Translations under genes and position numbers: made by a program
Notes under the pieces: generated by a model
Database searches by the model: none
What the model saw: only the letters and a program-made list of their open reading frames with translations
What the model was told of the DNA's origin: nothing
Shown: positions 53,001 to 63,765 of the stretch, in pieces
Position numbering within the stretch: the first letter of the stretch is position 1
How the letters are laid out: every line of letters starts with the position of its first letter
NCBI RefSeq assembly: GCF_902806685.2
Contig: NC_048552.1
Location: 10,009,662 to 10,073,661, forward strand
Direction: 5' to 3'
Length of the DNA: 64,000 nucleotides
Source of the DNA: Maniola hyperantus
Lineage: Eukaryota; Arthropoda; Insecta; Lepidoptera; Nymphalidae

Positions 53001-54384
53001 TAAATTTTGTACAATTGTGACTTTAAGGATTTTTTTTCTGAAAGAAAACCTTCAAGCTCTGTGCACATGCCAAGTGTCAAAAAAGAGTTCCATACAAAAA
53101 TGTTCTAGGGAGCCTTATGAAAATTAAAAATAAATTTTGTATGGATGTGAAGTTTTTTTTCACTGGTTCACAAATCACCAGTGACCCAAGTTGTCGAACA
53201 TTTTTTGTTTCGTAACCGTCTGTCTGATAGTTTTCAAGAGCCTTAAGGGTATCCTAGTCAGTTTTTCACGTCTGGCTATCTTTATAATCTTGTTGCCCTA
53301 GAGTTTTCACTTTTACGCACACGGAAAGTTTGCTCTGCTTGACCACGATACGTGATCATCATTAGCTATGATTGGAAGACTTGAAATTGGCACAATACAA
53401 TTTCGTAGCTGGGCCAATTTCAAAAGTAGCCTGTCATTTAGTAGGATTTACTAAAAGACCATGCATAACAGTTATTTTTTGTTTTGATATTTCTAGGTCA
53501 TCTGTAATCAGTCATTGGTATTTTTATGAGTGTGTCAAGAGTTGGGAGAAGGTTATTCCATCGAAAAACTCTTCTCATAAGGCTATCGGTGGCTTTAGTG
53601 CCCACAAGACAGTTCTTATATTCTTCTAAGTGACACTGTAAGACTATTCGTATGGACGTATTCGTATGGATAGTTTGGCCTTATGTTTCTTAGCATTGCT
53701 ATGTCTATCTTCTCTTATTGTAGGCATTACGAGATACTCGTGTGTTTCCGATGTTTTAGTAAACCACTAAAACAAACGGGGCTTTGAGTATTTACCGTGT
53801 GAAAGACTGAGTTTTGATATCACTGTAGTTTTTGTATGTTAGAAATAAATGTCTTTGTTAGAAATAACCAGTGAATGTGTTTATTATATGTGTTTTTCGT
53901 GGTTATATGTTAACTAAAGACGCACTCAAAATCGTATAATTTAGTAAACGTCTTCCGCAAGAATAAGGATTTGATAGGATTATTATTTTTCAATAAAATT
54001 AATAATTCATTAGCAATAGATCTTTAAAAAAGGCTTGTTCTTAAATATTTCAACCTTTTTATTCGTTATTACTCCTAATATCTGTAGCACTTCGCACATG
54101 AATAATTCCTAAAAAATCGGTAATTGTGTTGAACGCTCTTAACATTGTCAACCGATATAATTTTTCGAGATTATGCCTCGATCTACAAATATTTTAGTAG
54201 ATTTTTATCTTATGGACGAAAGAAATTCCTTTATTTACCCGGACTCACATTTTTATTTCGCATACGACTTATAATTACAGTAAAACTCGGCATCTTTTCG
54301 AGTTTTGTACGGCAGCTCTAATCACGGTGACAATTGGGCAAAAATGGCCCATAGTAATATGCTCAAAAGACTTTGATATGAGCG
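53001..54384. other. No gene; possible scrambled LINE pieces
   Basis: On minus near 53440-53510 the frame DDLEISKQKITVMHGLLVNP TK resembles the segment after the YxDD motif of a reverse transcriptase, yet it lies upstream of the core fragment, so the LINE may be rearranged. The rest is unassigned. Confidence 0.35.
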
Positions 54385-54560
54385 TTTGCTCATATCCGCG
54401 GCTCGCCTGCCCCGCCCACATGCTTCATCAAGTAGAGGGGGATTCCAACATCAATGGTTGCACCGTTGCGACGTGATTGAAGTACAAACTAACAAACCAA
54501 CAAACAGACAAACTAACCAACCAACAAACAAACACACTTTCGCATTTATAATAAGGGTAC
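54385..54560 (-). mobile_element. Repeat A partial
   Basis: GGTTGCACCGTTGCGACGTG, a CCAACAAACAAACAAAC-like run and CACTTTCGCATTTATAATAA at the right. Confidence 0.65.
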
Positions 54561-54929
54561 TGATTGCACCGCAATAGGTATCGTACCAGTGTCTGAATCC
54601 AATGAAAACACAGCTATTTTACTACCGAGAAACAAAAATTATGAGTGTCCATCGAAACTCCGGGCACACCTTAATGTTAAATTAGGTGATCCATCTAAGG
54701 GCAAAGGGCGCTAAGGGCCCAATAAATTAGTTGGGGACAGCGGGGATAATAAACACGGCAAGGAAATGGCACTGCCAAATAACTTGTTAGGAGCTGCCTC
54801 ACCCCCCGTCCTCCCCTATTGACTAATTACGACGCTTTGTTTCCTGACCAAAAACTTTGGTCAAGTTTTAATGCGAGGTAGGTACCTACTTAACCTACTA
54901 TTTAATAAAAAAAATATAACTATCAGGTT
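54561..54929. other. No gene recognised
   Basis: Unassigned. Confidence 0.5.
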
Positions 54930-55140
54930 ACGGATTTCACGGATTTTGTCCCTCTGAAATCCGTTGGAGAACCATAGTGACTGACATAGCTCAACGAATT
55001 AGCCAGCAGAAGTGGCAGTGGGCAGGCCACGTCTATCGCAGAACTTGCGCAGAACCGATGGCCGCTGGGCCAGCCAGACGTGGTTTGGAGTGGAGACCGC
55101 GTATCAGCAAGCGCAGTGTACGACGACCTAGGATGATGGC
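54930..55140 (+). pseudogene. LINE-R (RTE-like) C-terminal fragment
   Basis: VTDIAQRISQQKWQWAGHVY, then GLEWRPRISKRSVRRPR. The stretch between has small indels. The 3' tail is cut off by another fragment at 55143. Confidence 0.75.
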
Positions 55141-55142
55141 TA

Positions 55143-55190
55143 AGATGGAAGCTAGAGCACGCTTGCCTAAAAGTTAAGCGATAGAACCGC
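55143..55190 (-). repeat. LINE-J C-terminal stub
   Basis: The minus strand reads CTTTTAGGCAAGCGTGCTCT, matching the LLGKRAPS end. Confidence 0.5.
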
Positions 55191-55343
55191 TTATGCTGTG
55201 TATTGCTATTTATCATCATCATCATATCAATCTGCACTAATGAGCAACGAATTGAGAATCAGTGAGATATTAAGGGGTACGTAGGTACCTAGTTATATTG
55301 CTAAAGACAAAGCATAAAACAAGAACTGACGGATTAAATGCAA

Positions 55344-55555
55344 ATCATGATCCCATCGTCGGCTCACTACAGAGGACGGGATTCCTCTCAGAGTGTTTCG
55401 GCCATAGTCGTCTTCACACACCTTTGAGAACATTATGGAGAACTCTCAATCATGCAGGTTTCCTCACAATGTTTTCCTTCACCGTTAAAGTGCTATTTAA
55501 TTACTTAAAACGCACATAATTCTGAAAAGTTAACGGTGCGTGCCCAGGATCGAAC
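55344..55555 (-). mobile_element. SINE-1 copy
   Basis: TCATGATCCCATCGTCGGCT, CACCTTTGAGAACATTATGG, CCTTCACCGTTAAAG, CAGGATCGAACC. The far head is lost. Confidence 0.85.
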
Positions 55556-55574
55556 CATGCACTAAAGAAAGAAT

Positions 55575-55765
55575 ACCCGGCTGACGGCTGAGTTTGTTGT
55601 AATGTGGGCTTTTCTCAGATCGGCGCGTTTGAAACCTTTGTAGCTTTAGTTTTAAGTTCGCGTAAAAAATATTATCTTCGCTTACTAATGCAACAACCGA
55701 CCATCAAAAAAAGTGTATTTATTACCTATTTTGAATAAACTTTTTAGACTTTTAGACTTTTAAAG
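55575..55765 (+). repeat. Repeat E copy
   Basis: GCTGAGTTTGTTGTAATGTG, GAAACCTTTGTAGCTTTAGT, ACCTATTTTGAATAAACTTT, GACTTTTAGACTTTTA tail. Confidence 0.75.
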
Positions 55766-56309
55766 CTAGTTAAGCAATGCAATAAACCGATATTCAACTC
55801 AATTTAAGGACTGTCTCTCACATAAATAACGTAACAGTATGCCACCCATATATTGCGGAACAATACCCACAATATACTTTAGCGATACTCGATAAAAAAT
55901 CGCCGGCGACATGCGCTTCGGCGATAGCCTTCGCGTCGTAAATCGTAATTCGATAACACGGCCTCTGCCTTTGTCACCTTCATACCAAGATAAAGTGGTT
56001 CTGGTTTGGTCTAAGTAGATGCAATGCAAGATGCAGAATTCTTTTTTTAACTATATCTAAGTATAAACACTATAAACTAAGCAAAATATTATAGTTAATC
56101 ATGGTCTCCTATATGGTATTCAAATTTAAGTGTTAACTTAAAACCCGTAATTATTCGCGCATAATAATTATGCGAGGGATCATAATATCGTGGTGGTGCG
56201 TATTGCTTCCCTGGTGGCTGCTTTTTCCTGCATGTTTAGCAGTGGGAGGGCGGGCGGTGCATTTCGCATGCTGCATGTTGCACCATGTTGCACATACGGA
56301 TGTCTACGT
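55766..56309. other. No gene recognised
   Basis: 76-codon minus-strand frame (55799-56029) and two overlapping plus-strand frames near 56170-56417 are not recognised; the latter run into repeats. Confidence 0.45.
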
Positions 56310-56409
56310 CATAATACCTATCTGCATGCCTTTCAGGCCGAACCGTACAATAGTTTGAACTGTACGTTGATAGATCAGTCAGTCAGTCACCTTTTCGTTT
56401 TATATAATA
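56310..56409 (-). repeat. Repeat B microsatellite end
   Basis: TAATACCTATCTGCATGCCT, AATAGTTTGAACTGTACGTT, CAGTCAGTCAGTCACCTTTT. Confidence 0.75.
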
Positions 56410-56645
56410 CTAGCTGATGCCCGCGACTTCGTCCGCGTGGACTTAGGTTTTTAAAAATCCCGTGGGAACTCTTTGATTTTCCGAGATAAAAAGTAGCCTA
56501 TGTCACTCTCCAGGTCTTTATCTATACTTACCTACCCATGCAAAATCACGTCAATCCGTTGCACCGTTGCGACGTGATTGAAAGATAAACCAACAGACCA
56601 ACAAACAAACCAACAAACAAACACACTTTCGCATTTATAGTAACT
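56410..56645 (-). mobile_element. Repeat A, full copy
   Basis: CTAGCTGATGCCCGCGACTT to ACACACTTTCGCATTTATAG, with TCTCCAGGTCTTTATCTATA and a CAACAAACAAAC run. It abuts repeat B at 56409. Confidence 0.85.
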
Positions 56646-56952
56646 TATCTACTCGTCTATACTCTATACCACTAGGTACTACGCTAGGTTCAAACGAACA
56701 AGCGCTATAAAATGAGAACGAATCAGATAACGTTCTTTCACTCTCACATCTTACAAGTGGTGAAAAAGCTTATTGTAGTAGGAAGTTGGGCTAGCCGTGA
56801 ACAAGGCAGTGTCACCGAGATAAGCCCTCGCGCTATCGCGGGCTGAGTGGCCATCCTTGTCCGACACAGTGCCTTACCGGCGCCCGCGCAGCGATTTATG
56901 CGCACGCCGCTCTAGATTAGCGGAGATAGCCGTCTATCTTACGACATTGTGC
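56646..56952. other. No gene; GC-rich patch
   Basis: 56790-56935 is GC-rich with AGCCCTCGCGCTATCGCGGG and GCGCCCGCGCAGCGATTTAT. Not identified. It might be part of an unnamed element. Confidence 0.4.
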
Positions 56953-57398
56953 CTTTTTTAGGGTTCCGTACCTCAAAAGGAAAAACGGAACTCTTATAGG
57001 ATCACTTTGTTGTCTGTCAAGAAACCTATAGGGTAATTCCCGTTGACCTAGAATGATGAAATTTGGCAGGAAGGTAGGTCTTATAGCAGACATGGGAGAA
57101 AAATATGAAAACCGTGAATTTGTTGTTACATCACAAGAAAAAAATTAAAATGTGTTCATGAACAAATATTGCTATTTTCAACTTTCAAAATAAGATTACT
57201 ATACCATTGGGGTGGGGTACCAGTATGAAAGGTAGTACTTGGTTAGGTAGGTGAAGTACTTGTAGAAACATTCTGAAACAGATTTTTATTTATTTTTACG
57301 CATAATAGTTTTTGATTTAACGTGCAAAATGTCAAAAAAATACAACTGTAGTACGGAACCCTCGGTGCGCGAGTCAGACTCGCACTTAGCCGGTTTCT
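56953..57398 (+). mobile_element. Repeat D, nearly full copy
   Basis: TTTTTTAGGGTTCCGTACCT to GTACGGAACCCTCGGTGCGC, CTCGCACTTAGCCGG. The TCTG microsatellite is reduced to GTCTGTC. Confidence 0.85.
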
Positions 57399-57605
57399 TT
57401 TTAGGGTTCCGTACCCAAAGGGTAAAACGGGACCCTATTACTAAGACTCCGCTGTCCATCCGTCTGTCTGTCCATCTGTCACCAGGCAGTATCTCATGAA
57501 CTGTGATAAGTCACTCAGTCAGTCGGTCACCTTTTCGTTTTATAAGTATATTTAGATGATACGGAACCTTTCGTGCGCGAGTCCGACTCGCACTTTTCCA
57601 GTTTT
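57399..57605 (+). mobile_element. Repeat D, short variant with repeat B remnant
   Basis: TTTTTAGGGTTCCGTACCCA, CCGTCTGTCTGTCCATCTGT, then CAGTCAGTCGGTCACCTTTT (repeat B) and TACGGAACCTTTCGTGCGCG. It abuts the previous copy head to tail. Confidence 0.75.
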
Positions 57606-57880
57606 TATTGTTTTCTAGTAGTATACCAATTTTGTTACCGAACTTTAATTCAATCAAAGTGATAATTGATAACTCTAGTTTGTTCTATTCTAAAATTGTC
57701 TTGAGAAAATAGTCCCTCAAGACCGATTCATGTTACACCGTGCCAGAGCCGACATGCTACACCCCCTGCATGACATACTCTTATGTCTTATACTTAACAT
57801 ATTTTTGTATGAACTAAGCCATGGCACCCGGGGCCGAAGCACAGACGGGGCACGGCGGCGCGCGCAAAATTAGGAAATAT
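57606..57880. other. No gene recognised
   Basis: Unassigned. Confidence 0.5.
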
Positions 57881-58190
57881 TCATCATCATGATCAACCCA
57901 TCACCAGCTCACTACAGAGCGCGGGTCTCCTCTCAGAGTGAGAAGGGTTTTTGGCCATAGTCTACCACGCTGGCCATGTGCGGATTGGTAGACTTCACAC
58001 ACCTTTGAGAACATCATGGAGAACTTTCAGGCATGCAGGTTTCCTCACGATGTTTCTTTCACCGTTAAAGCAAATGATATTTAATTAATTAAAACGCACA
58101 TAACTCCGAAAAGTTAGAGGTGCGTGCCCGGGATCGAACCCCCGACCTCCGATTAGAAGGCGGACGTCCTAACCACTAGGCTATCACAGC
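57881..58190 (-). mobile_element. SINE-1, best full-length copy
   Basis: TCATCATCATGATCAACCCA tail, CTCCTCTCAGAGTGAGAAGG, CACACCTTTGAGAACATCAT, TTTCACCGTTAAAGCAAATG, GGGATCGAACCCCCGACCTC and CCTAACCACTAGGCTATCAC. On minus the head reads GTGATAGCCTAGTGGTTAGG with B box GGTTCGATCCC. Confidence 0.95.
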
Positions 58191-58713
58191 TTACTCATGG
58201 AATTAATCATCCATTAATTTTTTAACTGTCTAGCTTTAGCTTACACTCAGCCAAGTTTTTCGTAAGTAAACTCTGAGCAAAGTCAAAGTATACGCTCTAT
58301 ACGCCCTTAGATCTTTAATTATGCCCCGTCCGTATGCCTTCCGTGGCCATCCCGGCATGGTGTAGTGTGATTCGGTCCTAATACAAAATCGTAATCTATT
58401 TGCTAGAGTCGTCAAACTCACTCGCAATAAAACGCGTCCGAAATAAAAAGGTACAACCCAATAAATCGGCACTTTGCGCAGATACCAATAACTCCTAAGG
58501 GTGGAATCATATCTGAGTCCGCACAGAGCAGTGTGCTTAGTATAAGATGTTACACTCACCAACTTTGATAGAATTCGAGTGTCGAACACTTCAGCGGTTA
58601 AGTAAAATGGTCCTTATTATCAAGTTATTAGCCGTGTTTTAAAGCTCAAGTTTGGCTATACATCTACAGGTAGAGCTACAAGCAGAAACGTTACGAAATT
58701 TAAATAGGGTTTT
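58191..58713. other. No gene recognised
   Basis: 117-codon minus-strand frame (58236-58589) is not recognised. CTCTGAGCAAAGTCAAAGTA near 58271 resembles one arm of the MITE at 26090. Confidence 0.4.
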
Positions 58714-59022
58714 GACGACCTTCCTGGCATAGTGGTGAGCGCTGTAGTCTTATAAGTGGGAGGTACTGGGTTCGGTTCCTGGCAGGGGCCATTTGGAAAT
58801 TTATTATTTCCAATTTGTCTTTAGTCTGGTCTAATGGGAGGCTTCGGCTTCGCACCGGCAAAGCCGTACTTACCGTTCTGTTACAATGCATGCGTAGAAA
58901 CCGATCAGAGGTGTGGGTTCAATGAAACTGCCACACCCCTTCCAAGTTAGACCGCTTTCATCTTAGACTTACCACCAGATGAGATCGCAGTGAAGGACTA
59001 ACTTGTATCGGGATAATAATAA
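58714..59022 (+). mobile_element. SINE-2, full copy
   Basis: Head GACCTTCCTGGCATAGTGGT, GAGCGCTGTAGTCTTATAAG, B box GGGTTCGGTTCC; body GGAGGCTTCGGCTTCGCACC; tail GAAGGACTAACTTGTATCGG then an A-rich end. Confidence 0.85.
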
Positions 59023-59501
59023 AAAGTTGATAGCTACTGAATTTTTTACTTAATATTATCAAAAATCTTTTGGAACGTTTTTGTGTTTTGACTCTCGAAT
59101 TCTATCAACCTTGGCGAATTGTAAAATCCATATAGGTAGAGTAAAATCTCATACTAAGCACACAGTCACATAGCAGACAGTCGTTACCCGTGAAAGTTTC
59201 ACGTGGTCTGATATAAGCGCAGGTGATTTGGTGATATGGCATACCTCGATCACTGATATGTCCCGAGACAGGGGTGGACTTGGACATAAGTCTTCTGTTT
59301 CTAAGAATAAAGTAGTTGCAATCTTTTGAAATGGTCCCTCCCGCATAAAAGTTTTTTTTAATGTACCTACCAGCGTAGCACCGAACGTTGAAGGCGATAA
59401 ACTCACTCATTTAATCCTTTCCGATTGGCTATCATTTTTTCACTATTGACTGAAATACGCAATATAATAAGAGAGTGATATTAAATTTACGGTAAAAAAA
59501 T
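59023..59501. other. No gene recognised
   Basis: Two overlapping minus-strand frames at 59105-59410 in different phases; neither recognised. Confidence 0.45.
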
Positions 59502-59690
59502 CAGTGATAGTTCAGTGGTTAGGACGTTGGCCTCGTCCGGGGTTCAATTCCGGGCATGCGCCACTTTTCGAAAGTTATGTCATATGCGTTTTAAGAAATT
59601 AAAGATCACAGCTTACTTTAACGGTGAAGGAAAATATCGTGAGGAAACTTGCATGCCTGAGAGTTCTCATCATCTTAAGAGTTCCAGAGT
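59502..59690 (+). mobile_element. SINE-1 head half
   Basis: CAGTGATAGTTCAGTGGTTA, B box GGTTCAATTCC, CGGTGAAGGAAAATATCGTG. Confidence 0.85.
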
Positions 59691-59704
59691 TCTATCATAA
59701 AATT

Positions 59705-59796
59705 GCCATTCCCCTTTCCCGTTAACCTGATTGCATTTTAGATTGGATCGTCACTTGCCACCATGTGGGATTGCAGTCATGGGCTCATATCGGAAT
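59705..59796 (+). repeat. SINE-2 tail fragment
   Basis: TAACCTGATTGCATTTTAGA, CGTCACTTGCCACCATGTGG, GATTGCAGTCATGGGCTCAT. Confidence 0.65.
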
Positions 59797-59817
59797 CAAC
59801 AGACCGACAGACATCGA

Positions 59818-59875
59818 AGTGATCCTATAAGACCTATCCTTCTTTCGTTTTGAGGTACGGAACCCTAAAAACAGG
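59818..59875 (-). repeat. Repeat D end fragment
   Basis: AGTGATCCTATAAGACCTAT and TTTGAGGTACGGAACCCTAA. Confidence 0.7.
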
Positions 59876-61235
59876 AGCTATTGCGATGATTGCAAAATAT
59901 TTTAATCCAAATTTCAGCTGAATGAACCACTTCAATCCAATATCACTAAAAGGCTTTACACATCAAATTAAATAAAAAATAAAGGCTCCAAAACAGATCC
60001 CGAATCCGTCACCAGGCGTGGCCATCAATACTAACGGTCGCGCCCCGGGAGGGTCGTAGAGTCGCTACGAAAATCATTCCGACGCTAAAATATCAATAAA
60101 ACACAAATACGCGCGCACGCCCGGGACCCATTGCGATCGCTGCCCAACATTGATATAGTTACTTCAAGATATAGTTAAGGCGAATTGTGTCCCAAAAGCG
60201 GTGTTGAGACACATTTCGGATGTTCAAAGAATCAAGTTTTGGCCTACATTATTTATTTTTTAATAAGTATTATAAAAATTTAAATTATTCTTTAGTGAAT
60301 TACGAGAGCCAAAACACGATTGGCACAATTTGGCTTGATACTAAAATAATCGCGAAGTTTCCCCAAAATACGCATTTTTTACACGACCATTAGGACCAAA
60401 ACCAGTTTCTATTCGATTTATATAAAAACCAATTTCAATAAAATTTCGTATTTACGACGTTAATTAATACACGGGATTACGGTATTATTTTATGGCAACA
60501 GAGCGCACAGAATTTTAAATATACTTAAATATTAATAAAAAGCGTGCAACTAATTTACGCTCGGGCGGCCTAGACTAGGTATTACCCCTTCAGTCTTTTA
60601 TAATTATTTATGTATGGTATGGTAACTGTAAATAATTAAATGAAAGTTATTAATTTTACAAAAACGTATCTCCTGAGGAAGAGAAAACAATCACTTAGGT
60701 ATGAAGAATTAATAATACAGTAAGTAAATTAAAAATTGAAATCAAAATCGAATTCAATTTTTTTTAATAGGGTGCCAACGGTATACAAAGAAATATTTTT
60801 TTTTATCTAAATTAAAAGTTAAAAAACAACATTAAAATAAAATTAAAATAAATTAAATTGTGTATCTTTGTTTTTTATGTGAATGTAAATCAACGATCAC
60901 GATCGGTGTAGAATCACAAATGCGGCGCGAGTGCGGCCTGCCCTTTTGATGGGACAGTTTATTTTTTTATAATGGCCTCTACGACCGCGGCTTAGTGCTT
61001 TATGAGATTTACATTTAGTCGTGCCGTTTTATTGCCCCTAATCGCTGTAAGGAAGGAAGGTCGTGTTGGTTTTATTGCTACCACACTTTTAGGCCTTCGC
61101 CGCAAAAATTGGTTCTTTAACAATATTTTTTGGCATAGCAGTGCGATTGCCGTATCACAAAAAGTATCCTGGTTTTACATATTAAGTAATTTATTTATTT
61201 TAAATTATGAATTCCATGCCAATCTTATAAATGTG
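59876..61235. other. No gene recognised
   Basis: AT-rich with a GC-rich patch near 60040-60140. The 100-codon frame at 61002-61304 enters a SINE and is chance. Confidence 0.45.
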
Positions 61236-61372
61236 TTTAACACGTCCACCTCCTATTCGGGAGGTCAGGGGTTCGATCCCGACCTCTTACTTTTTGGAGT
61301 ATAATATGTGCGCTTTAAGCAATTTAATATCACTTGCTTTAACAGTGAAGAAAAATATCGCGAGGAAACCTT
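61236..61372 (+). mobile_element. SINE-1 head half
   Basis: TTTAACACGTCCACCTCCTA, B box GGTTCGATCCC, CACTTGCTTTAACAGTGAAG. Confidence 0.85.
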
Positions 61373-61796
61373 GTGAGTGTGATGCGAGCACAGACCACGA
61401 GTAAAACAAAATCGAATACGAAAATGAAGTTTTCGTTGACAGAAAATAAATAAAAAGTTTAGTAAAAAGTAGATAGCACTAAGATAAAATTTGTAAAAGC
61501 GCTCTTAAAATATTCATAAACACATAAATCACTACAACAAAAAGATGAAACGAAAACTCCTAACTACATACATCATTCCAAACCGCACCAAATCGATAGC
61601 CCGAAGAGTAAAGTCGAATGACCCTCCCCACTTGCTCGGAGGGCATTTATTGGAGGTAATTAAAAAGAAAACAGACAAAGGCCCGCAGCTGATCGCGACG
61701 TGCTGCGAACGCTAAGACCGGTGTCGATAGTGTGGTTATAATATAATATCGATATCGATAATTTGAATTTTGGTAGTAATTTACGGTAGATACATA
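61373..61796. other. No gene recognised
   Basis: Unassigned. Confidence 0.5.
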
Positions 61797-62090
61797 GACC
61801 AAGGTCACTGAGTTAGCCCAAACTATTAGCAAGCTGAAATGGCAGTGGGCAGGTCATGCCTGTCGTAGAGGCGATGGCCGTTTGAGCCGGAAAGTCCTTT
61901 GAGTGGAGACCGCGTTTAAGCAAGCGTAGTGTGGGACGCCCTTCAGCACGATGGACCGACGACATAAAGAGGCTGGCGGGGAGGGGCTGGATGAGAAAGG
62001 CTGAGGACTGGGTGTGGTGGCGCTCTTTAGGGAAGGCCTATGTCCAACAGTAGACGTCCACAGGCTGATGATGATGATGATGATGATTAT
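61797..62090 (+). pseudogene. LINE-R (RTE-like) C-terminus with GATGAT tail
   Basis: TKVTELAQTISKLKWQWAGH, then GDGR and a stop, indels, and the 3' end GGAAGGCCTATGTCCAACAG, CAGGCTGATGATGATGATGA. Close to the copy at 21125, so both belong to the same subfamily. Confidence 0.8.
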
Positions 62091-62109
62091 GGTAGATGTT
62101 ATTTATTAA

Positions 62110-62402
62110 GCTGTGATAGCCTAGTGGTTAGGACGTTTGCCTCCTAATCGGAGGTCGGGGGTTAGATCCCGGGCACGCACCCTAAATTTTTGGAGTTATG
62201 TGCGTTTTAAATATAAATGAATATCACTTGCTTTAACGGTGGCGGAAAACATCGAGAGGAGTTCTCCATAATGTTATCAAAGGTATGTGGAGTCTGCCAA
62301 TCCGCACTTGGCCCGCGTGGTAGACTATGGCCGAAAACCCTTCTCACTCTGAGAGACCCGTGCTCTGTAGTGAGCCAGCGATGGGTTGATCATGATGATT
62401 AT
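62110..62402 (+). mobile_element. SINE-1 copy
   Basis: GCTGTGATAGCCTAGTGGTT, GGAGGTCGGGGGTTAGATCC, CACTTGCTTTAACGGTGGCG, GATGGGTTGATCATGATGAT. It lies just after the LINE-R tail, on the same strand. Confidence 0.92.
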
Positions 62403-62574
62403 TTACTCGATAAAAAGCTAGCTGGTGGTTGGAAGCTCGTCTTATGATCGCTACTGAAGATGCTTAAAGAACAGGCGCACTAGCCAGACATAAACACATC
62501 ACAGATTGTCCTTAACAGTACCTATATCCGCATTATATTGAAACACTTAATTACCTATGTGTAGTGGCAGTAAC

Positions 62575-62722
62575 GTGTATGCCATTAGCCTCTCGCCAGA
62601 CTAGACCTCAAGAAATTAAGAAATTCTATTTTACCAAGTCGACGCTGCCGAAAATCGAAGACGAGACCTCGTCCCTATAAAACCACGGCATACATATTAC
62701 CTGCTCCAGAGAGGTTGTCATT
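62575..62722 (-). mobile_element. SINE-2 head half, old
   Basis: TCTCGCCAGACTAGACCTCA, GACGAGACCTCGTCCCTATA and CTGCTCCAGAGAGGTTGTCA. Confidence 0.55.
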
Positions 62723-63344
62723 TACGCCTAGAAACTTTTAAATGAAGTAATTTTTTCAATATCTATTTGACGACAATGATGACCAATTCGCATAAAACGA
62801 AAAAATAATATAAAATTAAACAATGATGCTAGACGGCTGTTAAAAAAGCTCTAGTTTGGAATAATATTTAATCTAGTTTTTTATCAATGATACTGATTCG
62901 TTAAGTATCGATGTACTTAACCTACTTCGCATCACTAAAGAATCACAAGTCGTTGGAGCGAAAGAGGACTTTTATCAGCGGCGACCGATACCAATACTTC
63001 TAGTTTCTAACACGTAATTTATTGCCACCCTACATTCCAACACATTCCTGTACTAAATTATTCCTTAGACCAATCACTTTAAAGTTCAAATTCCTTTAAA
63101 CATTTAGCAGATGTCTTTTGGTCAATACCTCGCAATTTTCCTACTAATTCTTTTCTGAGAGCAACGACAGTGTTATATTGCATTTTTGCAAATTACACTA
63201 TCAATAATTCTTTACTGTTGCTATCTCTGGTTATTGTTGCTATCTTTTTCTTGGTTCTTCGGGAATCTTTCGAGTATAAAACTTTGTTTAATTATAGAGT
63301 TTTATTTTGTTATAATTTGAAAATATTACAATGAAACTTAAAGC
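62723..63344. other. No gene recognised
   Basis: AT-rich, unassigned. Confidence 0.5.
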
Positions 63345-63765
63345 CTTAGCCTTGACTAATTACTATACAAAATATCATGCCCGCGTGGAATGGTGCAAAT
63401 AATACTGGCTGCATATCCGCACTGGGCAGCCAGGCTGATCCGTCGCGCAAAAAATGAGCCAGCCCTTCTGTCACCAAATGAGGCTATTAATCGCGGTGAA
63501 ATGTCTCGTAAAAAAAATTTTGCACTAAGACTCCACGGCCCCAGGGTCTCCACGGCAAACGGAACAAAAATGTAACACTCGATAAGAGAGGCATACTTGC
63601 GCCGCTTGCCGTTTTCAATTTTCAGCCATTTCTGCTGCAGCTCCCGGTCTTGATGCTGTCTCCCTGATATGACTTGGGGCCAATGTGTCAACGCACGTTG
63701 CGTCCCACATTAGCGCCCGTCCCCGTTCCCAGGGAACCAGTGTAAATCCATCAGGTCTCTTGTCA
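63345..63765 (-). pseudogene. LINE-G C-terminal fragment
   Basis: Minus-strand reading includes NGKRRKYASLIECYIFVPFA, VETLGPWSLSAKFFLRDISP and DRRAGSFFARRISLAAQ. Upstream, the 'TGGGACGCAACGTGCGTTGA' part is present but out of frame after a small indel. About 400 bp match the copy at 7163. Confidence 0.8.

Noticed and set aside
57881..58190. Functional tRNA gene in the SINE-1 head
   Set aside because: Only A- and B-box-like parts are kept; the same sequence recurs many times with a SINE body and GATGAT tail.
58236..58589. 117-codon open frame on minus
   Set aside because: No family recognised; part resembles a MITE arm. Likely chance.
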